Of a DNA stretch of 53,637 nucleotides, positions 17,804 to 25,280 are shown in pieces. The notes beneath the pieces were generated by a model that made no database searches, was not told the DNA's origin, and saw nothing but the letters and a program-made list of their open reading frames with translations. The position numbers and the translations under genes are program-made. Location: NCBI GenBank assembly GCA_013140495.1, contig JABFSR010000230.1, forward strand, positions 1-53,637. Direction: 5' to 3'. Every line of letters starts with the position of its first letter. Within the stretch, counting starts at the first letter, position 1. The stretch comes from Verrucomicrobiota bacterium (GTDB lineage Bacteria; Verrucomicrobiota; Verrucomicrobiia; Limisphaerales; JADLHS01).

Positions 17804-18513
17804 GCTCCGGCGGGTTCGGTTTCAACCGGCATGTGCAGATTGCGCGGCAGATGTGTCAGCGCGTAAAGCATGACGTAGGCGATGAACAGGAACGCCGCGA
17901 ACAACGCCGGAAACGCGAGCGAGTGTGAGTTTGCCATCGGATTCGCCGCCCAGTCGGTGAGGCCATTGAACAGTTTGCCCGGCCGGGTCAGCACGTCCCA
18001 ACTGTTGAATCGCAAAAAGCGCCCGAGATAAATTCCAAACCCGCTGAGGCCCGTGGCAGCCGCGATGAACAGCCAGCTCACCGCCTGACCGAACATTCGT
18101 GAGACCACGCCCTGCATCAGGTAGAGGGAGACAAATCCGAGCACAAGTCCGGTGAGAGCGCAGATCAGGATCAACGTCAGGTCCAGCCAGAAGTGCTGGA
18201 GGCGACCGTTGAGCAGATGGATGACGTCGGTGAAAATGTAAGGCGCGTTCGGCAGGAAGAGAAGCCATGCGCCGGACAGCGCCCGGAAGCGCCAGTTGTT
18301 CTTTGCGCCGTTCTTGAACGAGTCGCGCGCCATCAATGCAAAGATCAGAGGCAGCCACGCAAGGAACAAATTCCACACAAGAAATGCGTAGCGGTAGTTG
18401 TGTGTGAAAACCATGCGTGTGATGACCAATGCCACACCAGCAACCGAGGCGAACGTCAGCGCCAGCATGGGTGAGCGGGTTTCACGGCGATACAACAGTT
18501 CAATCAGTTTCAT
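17800..18513 (-). CDS. DUF1361 family integral membrane protein
   Basis: 237 residues, about seven hydrophobic segments. Landmarks recalled for DUF1361 are present: YRYAFLVWNLFLAWLPLIFAL, FLPNAPYIFTDVIHL, and LSGFGIYLGRFLRFNSWDVL. The family is widespread and has no established function. The start ATG 18513 is 18 bases after the upstream stop and the end overlaps the next start as ATGA, so it belongs to the same operon as its neighbours. Confidence 0.85.
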   Translation of the reverse strand: MKLIELLYRRETRSPMLALTFASVAGVALVITRMVFTHNYRYAFLVWNLFLAWLPLIFALMARDSFKNGAKNNWRFRALSGAWLLFLPNAPYIFTDVIHLLNGRLQHFWLDLTLILICALTGLVLGFVSLYLMQGVVSRMFGQAVSWLFIAAATGLSGFGIYLGRFLRFNSWDVLTRPGKLFNGLTDWAANPMANSHSLAFPALFAAFLFIAYVMLYALTHLPRNLHMPVETEPAGA

Positions 18514-18531
18514 GGGAGTGTGCTCCGATCA

Positions 18532-19338
18532 TCAGTCTATGACGCGTGTCCGTTTCGGCGAATTCGTATCCGTTTCGTTCATGCAATCTATCCAGTGCAT
18601 CAGGAAAAACTTCTTTTCAGTCGGCAGCGGCGTTTCCGCGCGGCCCACAATTGGCCGCAATGCGGTACTCATCTGCAACGCCACGAGCATGAAGATGACG
18701 ATCCATGTTCCCAAGCCTGCATTGGAGCGTGCATTCGAGTGTACAAATGCCGCAGCCAGAAATCTCATTCCGAAGATTGTGGATATGCTCCAGAACGCGA
18801 GGTGCAGAAACCCCATCCAGCAGACGTGGTTTGTAGATTGCGAGAACAACCACGCAACCGGCGCAAAGCCGATGAGCAGTATTGTCATGAGCATCAGCAA
18901 ACCCGAAACCATGCCGACGATTTCCACAAGGCGGGCCTGTGACCCGCTGAGACACGCGAAGATGTAGAGGCTCGGCAGACAGATGACGGTGGAGACTAGA
19001 AGACCACCAGCAATCTTGGCCGGTGCGGCCCACCATTGTTCGTGTCCCGAGAACGATCCAACAATGACGCCGTAGATCAAACTACACACCACGGAAATGA
19101 ACAGCATGGCTGCGATGAGTTTGCCCGCACCTGGCTGGCGCAGTTGGAACATCACACGGCGTGGCTGGCGCAGGGTGGATTCGATGGCCGCGGCAATTCC
19201 TGTTATGGACTGGCGCTCTGTTGGATTGTCTCCAAGCGGTTGGCGACCCGGCGCAACATACGGTGGTGTGAAACCCCGAGTGGAGTCTGGCGGCAGTTGG
19301 GGTGGCGTTGGCGGTGGAGTCGGATTGTTTTCGTTCAT
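18532..19338 (-). CDS. Multi-pass membrane protein, distant paralogue of 19369-20076
   Basis: 268 residues. A Pro-rich cytoplasmic N terminus (PTPPPTPPQLPPD) is followed by about six membrane segments starting near residue 73. The first helix pair (SLIYGVIVGS...WAAPAKIAGG...ICLPSLYIFACL) has the same arrangement as GLYGAAMGW...ALFVAIKFPLVIL in the neighbouring product, suggesting an ancient duplication or a shared Yip1-like fold. No catalytic motif. It sits 30 bases after one operon member and 18 before the next. Confidence 0.7.
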   Translation of the reverse strand: MNENNPTPPPTPPQLPPDSTRGFTPPYVAPGRQPLGDNPTERQSITGIAAAIESTLRQPRRVMFQLRQPGAGKLIAAMLFISVVCSLIYGVIVGSFSGHEQWWAAPAKIAGGLLVSTVICLPSLYIFACLSGSQARLVEIVGMVSGLLMLMTILLIGFAPVAWLFSQSTNHVCWMGFLHLAFWSISTIFGMRFLAAAFVHSNARSNAGLGTWIVIFMLVALQMSTALRPIVGRAETPLPTEKKFFLMHWIDCMNETDTNSPKRTRVID

Positions 19339-19368
19339 GGTTCGGATTTATTGTTCTCTGACATCGTT

Positions 19369-20076
19369 TCAGAATAGTCCTGTAATCGTGCGGAACACGT
19401 CCTCGAAGAAATTGCTCTTAAACGCGCCTTCGCGGAAAAATACGACCGGCAGTTGTGGCGCACCGATGAACGGTCGCGCAATCCATGTGAGCTGGCTGCC
19501 GAGGAAAAGATTTCCCGCCAGCCAGGCGAACAACACGCGCCGGGCTACACGGGTATTGCTGCCGAGTTTTACCAGCAGTTGGAACAGGCGTATGTTCGCC
19601 GCAATGCCTGCGAACGCGATTGCCACGACTTGCGTGAGTTTGATCAATCCGTATGCGTCTGTGGATTTCACGTCGGGCGACATTGGGGGAGCGTTCCAAA
19701 CCATGAATGCCAGCAGCGGACTGAATGCGCCGAGGATCGCCGCAGCAATCGTGAAGCTCATGAGCACTGAGAGAAACGATTCGCGCACGGTAATGTTCAA
19801 GCCCAGCAGGGGCGCGAGCATTGCATTGAGGAGCGCGTTGCCGATTGCGGTGATCAGGATGACGAGCGGAAACTTGATGGCGACAAACAACGCCTGCATT
19901 GGGTCGCGCCACCAGCCCATCGCCGCGCCATAGAGTCCCGCGCCCAACACGATAACGGCGATGTTTAGTCCGACGCGGCGCGAGTCCCATCGGCGCGTCC
20001 ATTCCGAGATCGGCCCTGATTCGCCGCGCAGCAGCACGCTCATTTCGCCTACGCTGAATGTTGTTGTCGAAGTCAC
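19369..20076 (-). CDS. Multi-pass membrane protein of unknown function
   Basis: 235 residues with a soluble N terminus (SVGEMSVLLRGESGPISEWTR) and about six membrane segments. Conserved-looking helix starts are GAGLYGAAMGWW and ALFVAIKFPLVILITAIGN. The start codon overlaps the stop of the gene upstream (ATGA at 20073-20076). It pairs with the product of 18532-19338 through a similar first helix pair. Function unknown; a membrane complex with its neighbours is plausible given the tight gene packing. Confidence 0.72.
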   Translation of the reverse strand: MTSTTTFSVGEMSVLLRGESGPISEWTRRWDSRRVGLNIAVIVLGAGLYGAAMGWWRDPMQALFVAIKFPLVILITAIGNALLNAMLAPLLGLNITVRESFLSVLMSFTIAAAILGAFSPLLAFMVWNAPPMSPDVKSTDAYGLIKLTQVVAIAFAGIAANIRLFQLLVKLGSNTRVARRVLFAWLAGNLFLGSQLTWIARPFIGAPQLPVVFFREGAFKSNFFEDVFRTITGLF

Positions 20077-20783
20077 GGGGTTTGGGCTTCTGCGAATACG
20101 TTTTCCGATTTGGATCTCAGTTCAAAATACGAACGCCACACAGGCACGCTCATCAACGCAAGTCCGAGGCCGAACAAAGGCCAGTTAAATGTCGTGGGGA
20201 GCAATTCCCTCAGCACCGGCACTCCGCCGTCGCGGGCATGGATTGCATCTGTCATGAACGTGTAGAGCGCAATGATCGCACCTGAAGTACAGAGCATCCA
20301 CGCTTTCCATCTTGGAGTGCTTGCGGGCGAGATGTGTTCAAACTGCGTGGCCATTGTTCCCCACAAAATCATCAGCGTGCTGATCAACACTGGGGCGAGG
20401 ACCGGTCCCCACCACGGCAGAGGCAGCAGAAAAAGTATGTCCCAATCGAGCAGTGAATGCGGCCAGTCGCACATGAGCTTGAGGAAAACGTAATAGAGTA
20501 TGTCCCATGCACCGAATGCGAGAAGCATGTAGCCGAAGCGCGCCCGCCACGTCCGTGCCGCAAGTGCGCCAACGGTGAACAGCATTACGAGCGTTGCAAA
20601 CTCACGAACCAGTTCCACAGGGCCCAAACCTCCAATCACGGGCAGCGGGTGTGGTTGGTAGGGATCAATCCTGTCAATGTGGGTTCGCAGATAATAGACA
20701 ACGGCGGATTCCACCCAGGCCATTGCAGTAGCGAATGCGACGACCGTCAGCCAGCGTCTCCAAGTTGTTTTAAGCCGGAACAA
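20073..20783 (-). CDS. Multi-pass membrane protein, first gene of membrane operon; start uncertain
   Basis: The reading frame is open up to 21218, but the upstream part runs antisense through the ferritin-like gene and a repeat element, so I place the start near TTG 20783, just after an AAAGGA. ATG 20723 is a shorter alternative that would cut the first helix. About 236 residues with six hydrophobic segments (WLTVVAFATAMAWVESAVV, LVMLFTVGALAARTW, YMLLAFGAWDILYYVFL, GPVLAPVLISTLMILWG and others). The D-I-L-Y-Y and WWGPVLAP patterns do not match a family I know. Downstream overlap is ATGA. Confidence 0.6.
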   Translation of the reverse strand: MFRLKTTWRRWLTVVAFATAMAWVESAVVYYLRTHIDRIDPYQPHPLPVIGGLGPVELVREFATLVMLFTVGALAARTWRARFGYMLLAFGAWDILYYVFLKLMCDWPHSLLDWDILFLLPLPWWGPVLAPVLISTLMILWGTMATQFEHISPASTPRWKAWMLCTSGAIIALYTFMTDAIHARDGGVPVLRELLPTTFNWPLFGLGLALMSVPVWRSYFELRSKSENVFAEAQTP

Positions 20784-20791
20784 TTCCTTTG

Positions 20792-20955
20792 AACCACGAA
20801 ATACACGAACCACACGAAAGAAACACAAAACGTTCTCCGGCAGAAAATGTGGTTGGGCGTTGTGGAATTGCTCCCCATCGTTCGGTGAAGGGAAATCGCC
20901 AGAACCTGGTAATTGTTTCGTCCCCATTTTCGTGTGTTTGGTGTGTTTCGTGGTT
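20792..20955. repeat. Inverted-repeat element with AACCACGAAA-type ends
   Basis: Two 28-base arms face each other: 20792-20819 begins AACCACGAAATACACGAA, and the reverse complement of 20928-20955 begins AACCACGAAACACACCAA. They agree at about 24 of the 28 positions. The roughly 108 bases between them show no gene. Arms built from ACCACGAAA/ACACGAAA units recur between genes in many PVC and other environmental genomes. The element lies between the ferritin-like gene and the membrane operon and is probably a non-autonomous mobile or structural repeat. Confidence 0.75.
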
Positions 20956-20992
20956 AATCTGACCGCATGGATTCGGTTAAGTGGTGTGTGGT

Positions 20993-21766
20993 TCATTTTG
21001 CGGATTGAAATTGGGCGTTGGAAGGATTTGCCCACAGCGCAGGTATGCGCGCTGGCTTGGTTGCTGTTCGCAACGAACGGATGAATCGCGTCAGTTGCCT
21101 CGTGATCTCCGAATAAAATTCCATGCGCGTTCCACCGATGACTTTCAAACACGGTGCATGGTTGACCCACAGCATCGTTCCCGCTGCGTAACCGAGCAGC
21201 ATGAATTGCATCCGCCACAGCAGCCCGCGAAGGCCTGGTTTCGGGTTACCAGCAGCAGCGATGCGTTCGCGTTGAAATGCCACATGGCCTGCCTCATCAC
21301 GCAGGATCAATTCGCACATGGCCGCCAGCGGGCCGTCGGGAGAATGATCCCGCAACATCCGGTAGTACGCCGTGCTGACAAGTTCGGTGAGCGTCAACAC
21401 CTGCAACTCGAACTTCACTCCCAGCACACGGCGGCAGACACAAAATGCCGTGAAGCTCCAATGCGAGGTGATAATGCGCCCACCAAATCGTTTGACCGCG
21501 CAGCCGAGCAGGCGCGCATGTTCTGCCTCCTCCAGGAACCATAAGTCCACGATGCTTCGCATCTCCGCCGTGCTGTTGCGAAATCCCTCCGCGTCGTACG
21601 CAATCAATGACGCTGGCCCGCCGCCGTCGCCCAGACGGAATTGCTCCACGGACCTCAGCACCGGCGCGAGGACGCCTGGTGACACATTGACCGGCGCGTT
21701 CCAGTCAGGCTCGGGACGGTTCTGTTTGTTATGCGAAAAGTATTCGATCCATTTAGGGTGATTCAT
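20993..21766 (-). CDS. Di-iron ferritin-like protein
   Basis: 257 residues from ATG 21766, which overlaps the ispH stop (ATGA at 21763-21766); the upstream ATG at 21823 lies inside ispH and is less likely. The ferritin-like four-helix pattern has two ExxH motifs, in LEEAEHARLL (about E80/H83) and RDEAGHVAF (about E158/H161), plus an intermediate Glu in TLTELVSTAYY (about E128). This is the ligand set of carboxylate-bridged di-iron enzymes. One of the later helices (QFMLLGYAAGTML) is hydrophobic. Coupling to ispH suggests an oxidation or hydroxylation step linked to isoprenoids, or oxygen/iron protection of the Fe-S enzyme; both are inference. Confidence 0.72.
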   Translation of the reverse strand: MNHPKWIEYFSHNKQNRPEPDWNAPVNVSPGVLAPVLRSVEQFRLGDGGGPASLIAYDAEGFRNSTAEMRSIVDLWFLEEAEHARLLGCAVKRFGGRIITSHWSFTAFCVCRRVLGVKFELQVLTLTELVSTAYYRMLRDHSPDGPLAAMCELILRDEAGHVAFQRERIAAAGNPKPGLRGLLWRMQFMLLGYAAGTMLWVNHAPCLKVIGGTRMEFYSEITRQLTRFIRSLRTATKPARIPALWANPSNAQFQSAK

Positions 21767-22635
21767 ACCAGAACTCCGTTGTTGTTTGATTTGTCGCACG
21801 TCGAAGGGTGTAGTTGAAGCCATTGCTCGACTTCCAGGATGGTGGATTCCGGGGTGGATGTTCCCGCAGTTATGCCAACCATGTCATCAAGGAAGAACCA
21901 CTCGTGCCTGAGTTCAACGCTGGTTTGGACGTGATGGACGCGATCGCAGTGGCGTAAGCAGGTCTCCACAAGTTCACGCGTGTTGTTGCTGTGCGCGCCG
22001 CCGATCACAACGACCACATCGCATCGTTGTGCGAGTTCCTCTGCTGCGACCTGCCTTTGCTTTGTCGGCTGACAAACTGTGTCCATGAAGCGTACCTCCG
22101 ACAGGGGAAATCGTTCGCGAATCAAGTGTACCAGTTCGCGCACGCGCTCGATTGGCTGCGTGGTTTGTGCCACTACACCGAAGACAGCGTGTTCTTGTAG
22201 GTTGGTGATTTCAGCCGGTGATAACACGATATCGAATGTGGTCAAATCCTCAGTCATCCCGCGAACTTCCGTGTGATCGCGCCTGCCGATGATGATCGGG
22301 TGGCATCCTTCGCAAACCAGTTTCTTCAGTGCATTGTGAGCCACGTGAACCAGAGGGCAGGTGGCCTCCAGCACGCGCAACCCGCGCGCACGCACGGCGC
22401 CGAGCCTCTGCTCCGACGCGCCGTGCGCGGTGATCATCACGGTTTCAGTCGCCACCTCCCTGGCGTCATTGTGAAACTGAATCCCCATCTCCCGAAGCCT
22501 AGCGAGAACGGTGTCGTTGTGAACCAGTTCGCCTAGAATTGTGATGGGTTGTTTACCGGCCTCCTTGTGGGCCAGCGCAATCGCATCCCGCACTCCAAAG
22601 CACATTCCCAGATGTTCCGCTCGAATTATTCTCAT
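21763..22635 (-). CDS. ispH: 4-hydroxy-3-methylbut-2-enyl diphosphate reductase
   Basis: 290 residues from ATG 22635, which has a strong GGAGG (22641-22645) five bases upstream; the ATG at 22665 would place this site inside the gene. The three Fe-S cysteines are present: C12 (GMCFGV), C93 (EATCPLV) and C188 (DTVCQPT). The catalytic His/Glu pair is in DHTEVRG (H121, E123) and the substrate-binding Ser/Asn cluster in GAHSNNTREL and TAGTSTPES. IspH makes IPP and DMAPP in the last step of the MEP pathway. An ACTTTG-N5-CAAAGT palindrome lies 22 bases before the start, suggesting control by the neighbouring winged-helix protein. The ferritin-like gene is coupled downstream. Confidence 0.92.
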   Translation of the reverse strand: MRIIRAEHLGMCFGVRDAIALAHKEAGKQPITILGELVHNDTVLARLREMGIQFHNDAREVATETVMITAHGASEQRLGAVRARGLRVLEATCPLVHVAHNALKKLVCEGCHPIIIGRRDHTEVRGMTEDLTTFDIVLSPAEITNLQEHAVFGVVAQTTQPIERVRELVHLIRERFPLSEVRFMDTVCQPTKQRQVAAEELAQRCDVVVVIGGAHSNNTRELVETCLRHCDRVHHVQTSVELRHEWFFLDDMVGITAGTSTPESTILEVEQWLQLHPSTCDKSNNNGVLV

Positions 22636-22656
22636 TGTCGCCTCCAATTGCCATTC

Positions 22657-22673
22657 ACTTTGCAATACAAAGT
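22657..22673. promoter_or_regulatory. Palindromic operator upstream of ispH
   Basis: ACTTTGCAATACAAAGT: six-base arms ACTTTG/CAAAGT with a five-base spacer, 22-38 bases before the ispH start on the minus strand, in the promoter/5'-UTR position. The same arms and spacing occur at the head of the regulator operon (23647-23667). This is the expected layout for a dimeric winged-helix repressor with two targets. Confidence 0.7.
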
Positions 22674-22710
22674 AACAGACTATGGAGGCGGGGAACTGTT
22701 CAAAGAATGT

Positions 22711-23019
22711 TCATTTTATTTTCGTCTGCTCGAGAATCTGTTCCAGCAGTGCGATGTAGGCTACGAATTCTTTGCGGCCGGCTGTGGTTAGAGAGCAGGT
22801 GGTAAGCGGACGGTTGTTTTGGAAGGATTTTGCCACGGCCACGTAGCCAGCCTCCTGCAATGTACGGATGTGCGAGGTGATGTTGCCGTCCGTCATCTCC
22901 AGCGTGTCGCGTAGTTCACTAAACGAAAGTTCCGGCGTGGCCGCGAGCATGGACATGATCGCCAGCCGCCCTTTCTCGTGAATGACACGGTCGAGATTGA
23001 GAAACGGTTCGGGATTCAC
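22711..23019 (-). CDS. Winged-helix transcriptional regulator (HTH_34-like)
   Basis: 102 residues, a compact winged helix: recognition region SFSELRDTLEMTDGNITSHIRTL, wing KSFQNNRPLTTCSLTTAG, and a C-terminal dimer helix (YIALLEQILEQTK). The pattern fits the small MarR/ArsR-like family with a single winged-helix domain. The start overlaps the upstream membrane gene (ATGA at 23016-23019). Two palindromes with identical arms flank its operon and ispH, so autoregulation plus control of ispH and the ferritin-like gene is the simplest model. No metal-binding cysteine cluster is visible (one Cys in the wing), so the effector is unknown. Confidence 0.85.
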   Translation of the reverse strand: MNPEPFLNLDRVIHEKGRLAIMSMLAATPELSFSELRDTLEMTDGNITSHIRTLQEAGYVAVAKSFQNNRPLTTCSLTTAGRKEFVAYIALLEQILEQTKIK

Positions 23020-23642
23020 GGTTCATTCCTGCGCTTCTCTGTGAAGTAGAGATAAATCCCGTAGGCTAAATGCAGGCCGCCAAATGCTCCGCCCATCAGC
23101 AGATGCGGTGAGAAGCCTCGGACTTCTGACGAGCAAATTACAAAAACAAGAACCACAGCACCCGCAGCAAGAAAAAGCCATGCTAGGCGCTTCACTCCCC
23201 GAGGCATAAAAAAACCTGCGGAATAAAGTGCACAACCGTAAAACCACGCCCACAGCATCGTCAACACTAGCTGAATATCTCCCTCGCCTGAGTCAAATCG
23301 TGTGCCTAAGACCACCCCGACCGTCAAACCTAGCAGAAATGGCGGGAGCAACGCTTCCGCGATGCGTTTCGTCGGTGGAGACCAGAATGGCTCGGAATCT
23401 TTTAACGCTTGCCTCCTTGCCAGGAGGAACGAACCTGCCAGAGCTATTGAAGCGCAGGCAAACCATAGCAGCACGAAGTCTGATGCTTTGTCGAGTTTCA
23501 GAACGCATCCAATGATAGACCCCCCAACTCCCACCACTCCGTTAAGGATCATTATTGGCGCAAGAGCACGGCGGTACACTCCAGAGCGTTCCATCAATGT
23601 TCGGATGACTTGAAGATTCTCGGCGGCTTGGTCCGGTTTCAT
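23016..23642 (-). CDS. Integral membrane protein co-transcribed with winged-helix regulator
   Basis: 208 residues from ATG 23642 (MKPDQAAENLQVIRTLMERS). The ATG at 23726 would place the palindromic operator inside the gene, so I reject it. After a soluble amphipathic N terminus there are about six membrane helices in pairs (APIMILNGVVGVGGSIIG, FVLLWFACASIALAGSFLLA, LLPPFLLGLTVGVVLGT, LVLTMLWAWFYGCALYSAGFF, LAWLFLAAGAVVLVFVI, GGAFGGLHLAYGIYLYF). Membrane proteins of this shape commonly precede small winged-helix regulators, where they may sense a membrane signal. Function not established. Confidence 0.75.
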   Translation of the reverse strand: MKPDQAAENLQVIRTLMERSGVYRRALAPIMILNGVVGVGGSIIGCVLKLDKASDFVLLWFACASIALAGSFLLARRQALKDSEPFWSPPTKRIAEALLPPFLLGLTVGVVLGTRFDSGEGDIQLVLTMLWAWFYGCALYSAGFFMPRGVKRLAWLFLAAGAVVLVFVICSSEVRGFSPHLLMGGAFGGLHLAYGIYLYFTEKRRNEP

Positions 23643-23643
23643 G

Positions 23644-23670
23644 CATTGACTTTGCCATGCAAAGTCAATG
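23644..23670. promoter_or_regulatory. Perfect palindromic operator at head of regulator operon
   Basis: Twelve-base arms CATTGACTTTGC and GCAAAGTCAATG are perfect inverted repeats around the three-base spacer CAT, immediately before the start codon at 23642. The core ACTTTG-N5-CAAAGT (23647-23667) matches the palindrome before ispH. Its position would let a bound regulator block its own operon. Confidence 0.78.
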
Positions 23671-23817
23671 GCAGCAAGCGGAGATTTCTGGGAGTCTTGG
23701 AGTGTGGCCGTCCCCGGCCACAGCAATGTGGAACGTGCAAAGGTCTTTTCAACTGTACAATCGCTCCAAGCGTTCGCCCGTTGCTGCGCCCGAGGACGGG
23801 CGCTCCACCTTCACAGG
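23671..23817. repeat. GC-rich palindromic intergenic stretch
   Basis: Between the regulator operon and the beta-CASP gene. Two compact hairpins are visible: GTGGCCGTCCCCGGCCAC and GCGCCCGAGGACGGGCGC (seven-base arms, four-base loop). No gene is seen. The style resembles short intergenic repeats of this genome; no copy with the same sequence was found elsewhere in the window. A terminator role is possible but there is no T-run. Confidence 0.4.
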
Positions 23818-25194
23818 CTACGCGATCACTTCCTTGCCGGGTTGGGGCTGGATGATCTTGATCTTTGGATGGCGCGTGCGGATTTGATCTTCAAACCACA
23901 CGCGCGAACTTGCGTCCCCGTGACCGAGGAGCACGGCACGCGGCGAGACTTGGCCGACAAAATCCAGCAGGTCACCCCGGTTGGCATGCGCCGTCAGGTC
24001 GAATTCTTGAATGTCGCAATCGCGTGTGACACGACCGGCACCGGGGCTGAACACGAATGTCTCGCCCGGTTTCGCAGCCTTGAGTCGTCCAGCGGGTGAG
24101 TCCGGATCGGCATAACCGACGAAGAAGATGGATTGTCGCTTATCTCCCGACATCCGGACGGCGAGGTCATGGGCTGCTGTGTTTTCGTTCATCATACCCG
24201 AGGTCAGCACGAAGATGCGCCCGCCCCCGAGTTTCATTTGCCCGACCTGGCCGGGCGATAGAACGACAAGATTCAGCGCTTCATGCAACTGAAGATTTGT
24301 GTGCTGCCGATGCGCGCGATGCGCTTCAAGGTCGTAGATTTCAGTGAACACACGCCCGAGGCCGCCGATGTAGATGGGTTGGTTCTTCAACTTCCCCTCT
24401 TTCATCAGTAACGCCAGCAGTGCGAGAACCTCCTGCGTGCGGCCCAAGGCGAATGACGGAATGAGCACGCAGCCCTTGCGCTTTTGCGTCTGCTGGATGG
24501 CTGCTGTGAGCCGCGCGACCTCTGACTCCCGCGAAAATCCTTCCGGGATGGCGCGGTTGCCGCGCGTTGTTTCCATGATGAGCACGTCAGCCTTCACGTC
24601 CTGAAAGCGCGCAGCGCGCAACAGTGTCTGGTCGTGGAAACAGACGTCGCCCGTGTAAAACATGGTTTCCTTTTTGCCGCGCAACATGATTCCCGCAGAG
24701 CCGAGCGTGTGGCCTGCATCATAAAATTCGAGCGTGGGAGATTGTCCGCCGGCGCGGGTTTTCTGGAACGCGGCCCAATCCACTTCGCGATTGTAGCGGA
24801 AGCCCTGAAACAGCGGCGCGATGTCGTCCAATTCATCGTGCGTGTAGAGCGGATATTCCTTGATGCCCAGTTCATCGCGCTGGCGGGTCATCACGTTGAC
24901 CGAATTGTGAAGCACTCGTTCGATGATGAAATAACTCTGCTCCGGCAGCAGCACATGGGCCTTGGGGAAATGACGCACGGCGACCGGCAGTGCGCCGACG
25001 TGATCGTGATGGCAGTGTGAGATGGCAATGGCGTCCACATCCTCATTTTGAACGGAGCGAAACAGCGGCAAAGCTTCGCGGGCCTCGCGCTTGGGATGCA
25101 TTCCGGCGTCGAGCAGGATGCGATGGCCTTCGAGTTCGACAAACCACGCGCTCGCGCCAATGTCGGTGTCAGGATTGAGATTGACGATGCGCAT
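23818..25194 (-). CDS. MBL-fold beta-CASP metallo-hydrolase (RNA-processing type)
   Basis: 458 residues. The zinc motif HCHHDH (H60-H65) follows DAIAIS, a further ligand lies in FYDAGHTLGSAG and FYTGDVCFHD, and beta-CASP motifs follow (LIMETTRGNR, LIPSFALGRTQE, FVLTSGMM, LTAHANRGDL). The C-terminal LLGHGD is the last ligand region. This is the CPSF-73/RNase J-related exonuclease/endonuclease branch. It is probably a cytoplasmic RNA nuclease; archaeal and bacterial relatives process mRNA ends. Starts at ATG 25194. No obvious operon partner. Confidence 0.88.
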   Translation of the reverse strand: MRIVNLNPDTDIGASAWFVELEGHRILLDAGMHPKREAREALPLFRSVQNEDVDAIAISHCHHDHVGALPVAVRHFPKAHVLLPEQSYFIIERVLHNSVNVMTRQRDELGIKEYPLYTHDELDDIAPLFQGFRYNREVDWAAFQKTRAGGQSPTLEFYDAGHTLGSAGIMLRGKKETMFYTGDVCFHDQTLLRAARFQDVKADVLIMETTRGNRAIPEGFSRESEVARLTAAIQQTQKRKGCVLIPSFALGRTQEVLALLALLMKEGKLKNQPIYIGGLGRVFTEIYDLEAHRAHRQHTNLQLHEALNLVVLSPGQVGQMKLGGGRIFVLTSGMMNENTAAHDLAVRMSGDKRQSIFFVGYADPDSPAGRLKAAKPGETFVFSPGAGRVTRDCDIQEFDLTAHANRGDLLDFVGQVSPRAVLLGHGDASSRVWFEDQIRTRHPKIKIIQPQPGKEVIA

Positions 25195-25280
25195 AATATT
25201 GTGGGCGGTGTTAACCGCGGATTTGCCGGTCAGTTTTGGATCGAGTTTGTTCCTCAGGCTGCTGGTGCGAGCGACTTGGT

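Noticed and set aside
20784..21218. N-terminal extension of the first membrane-operon gene
   Set aside because: The extension reads antisense through the ferritin-like gene and translates the repeat as KHTKHTK-type sequence; the membrane protein starts near 20783.
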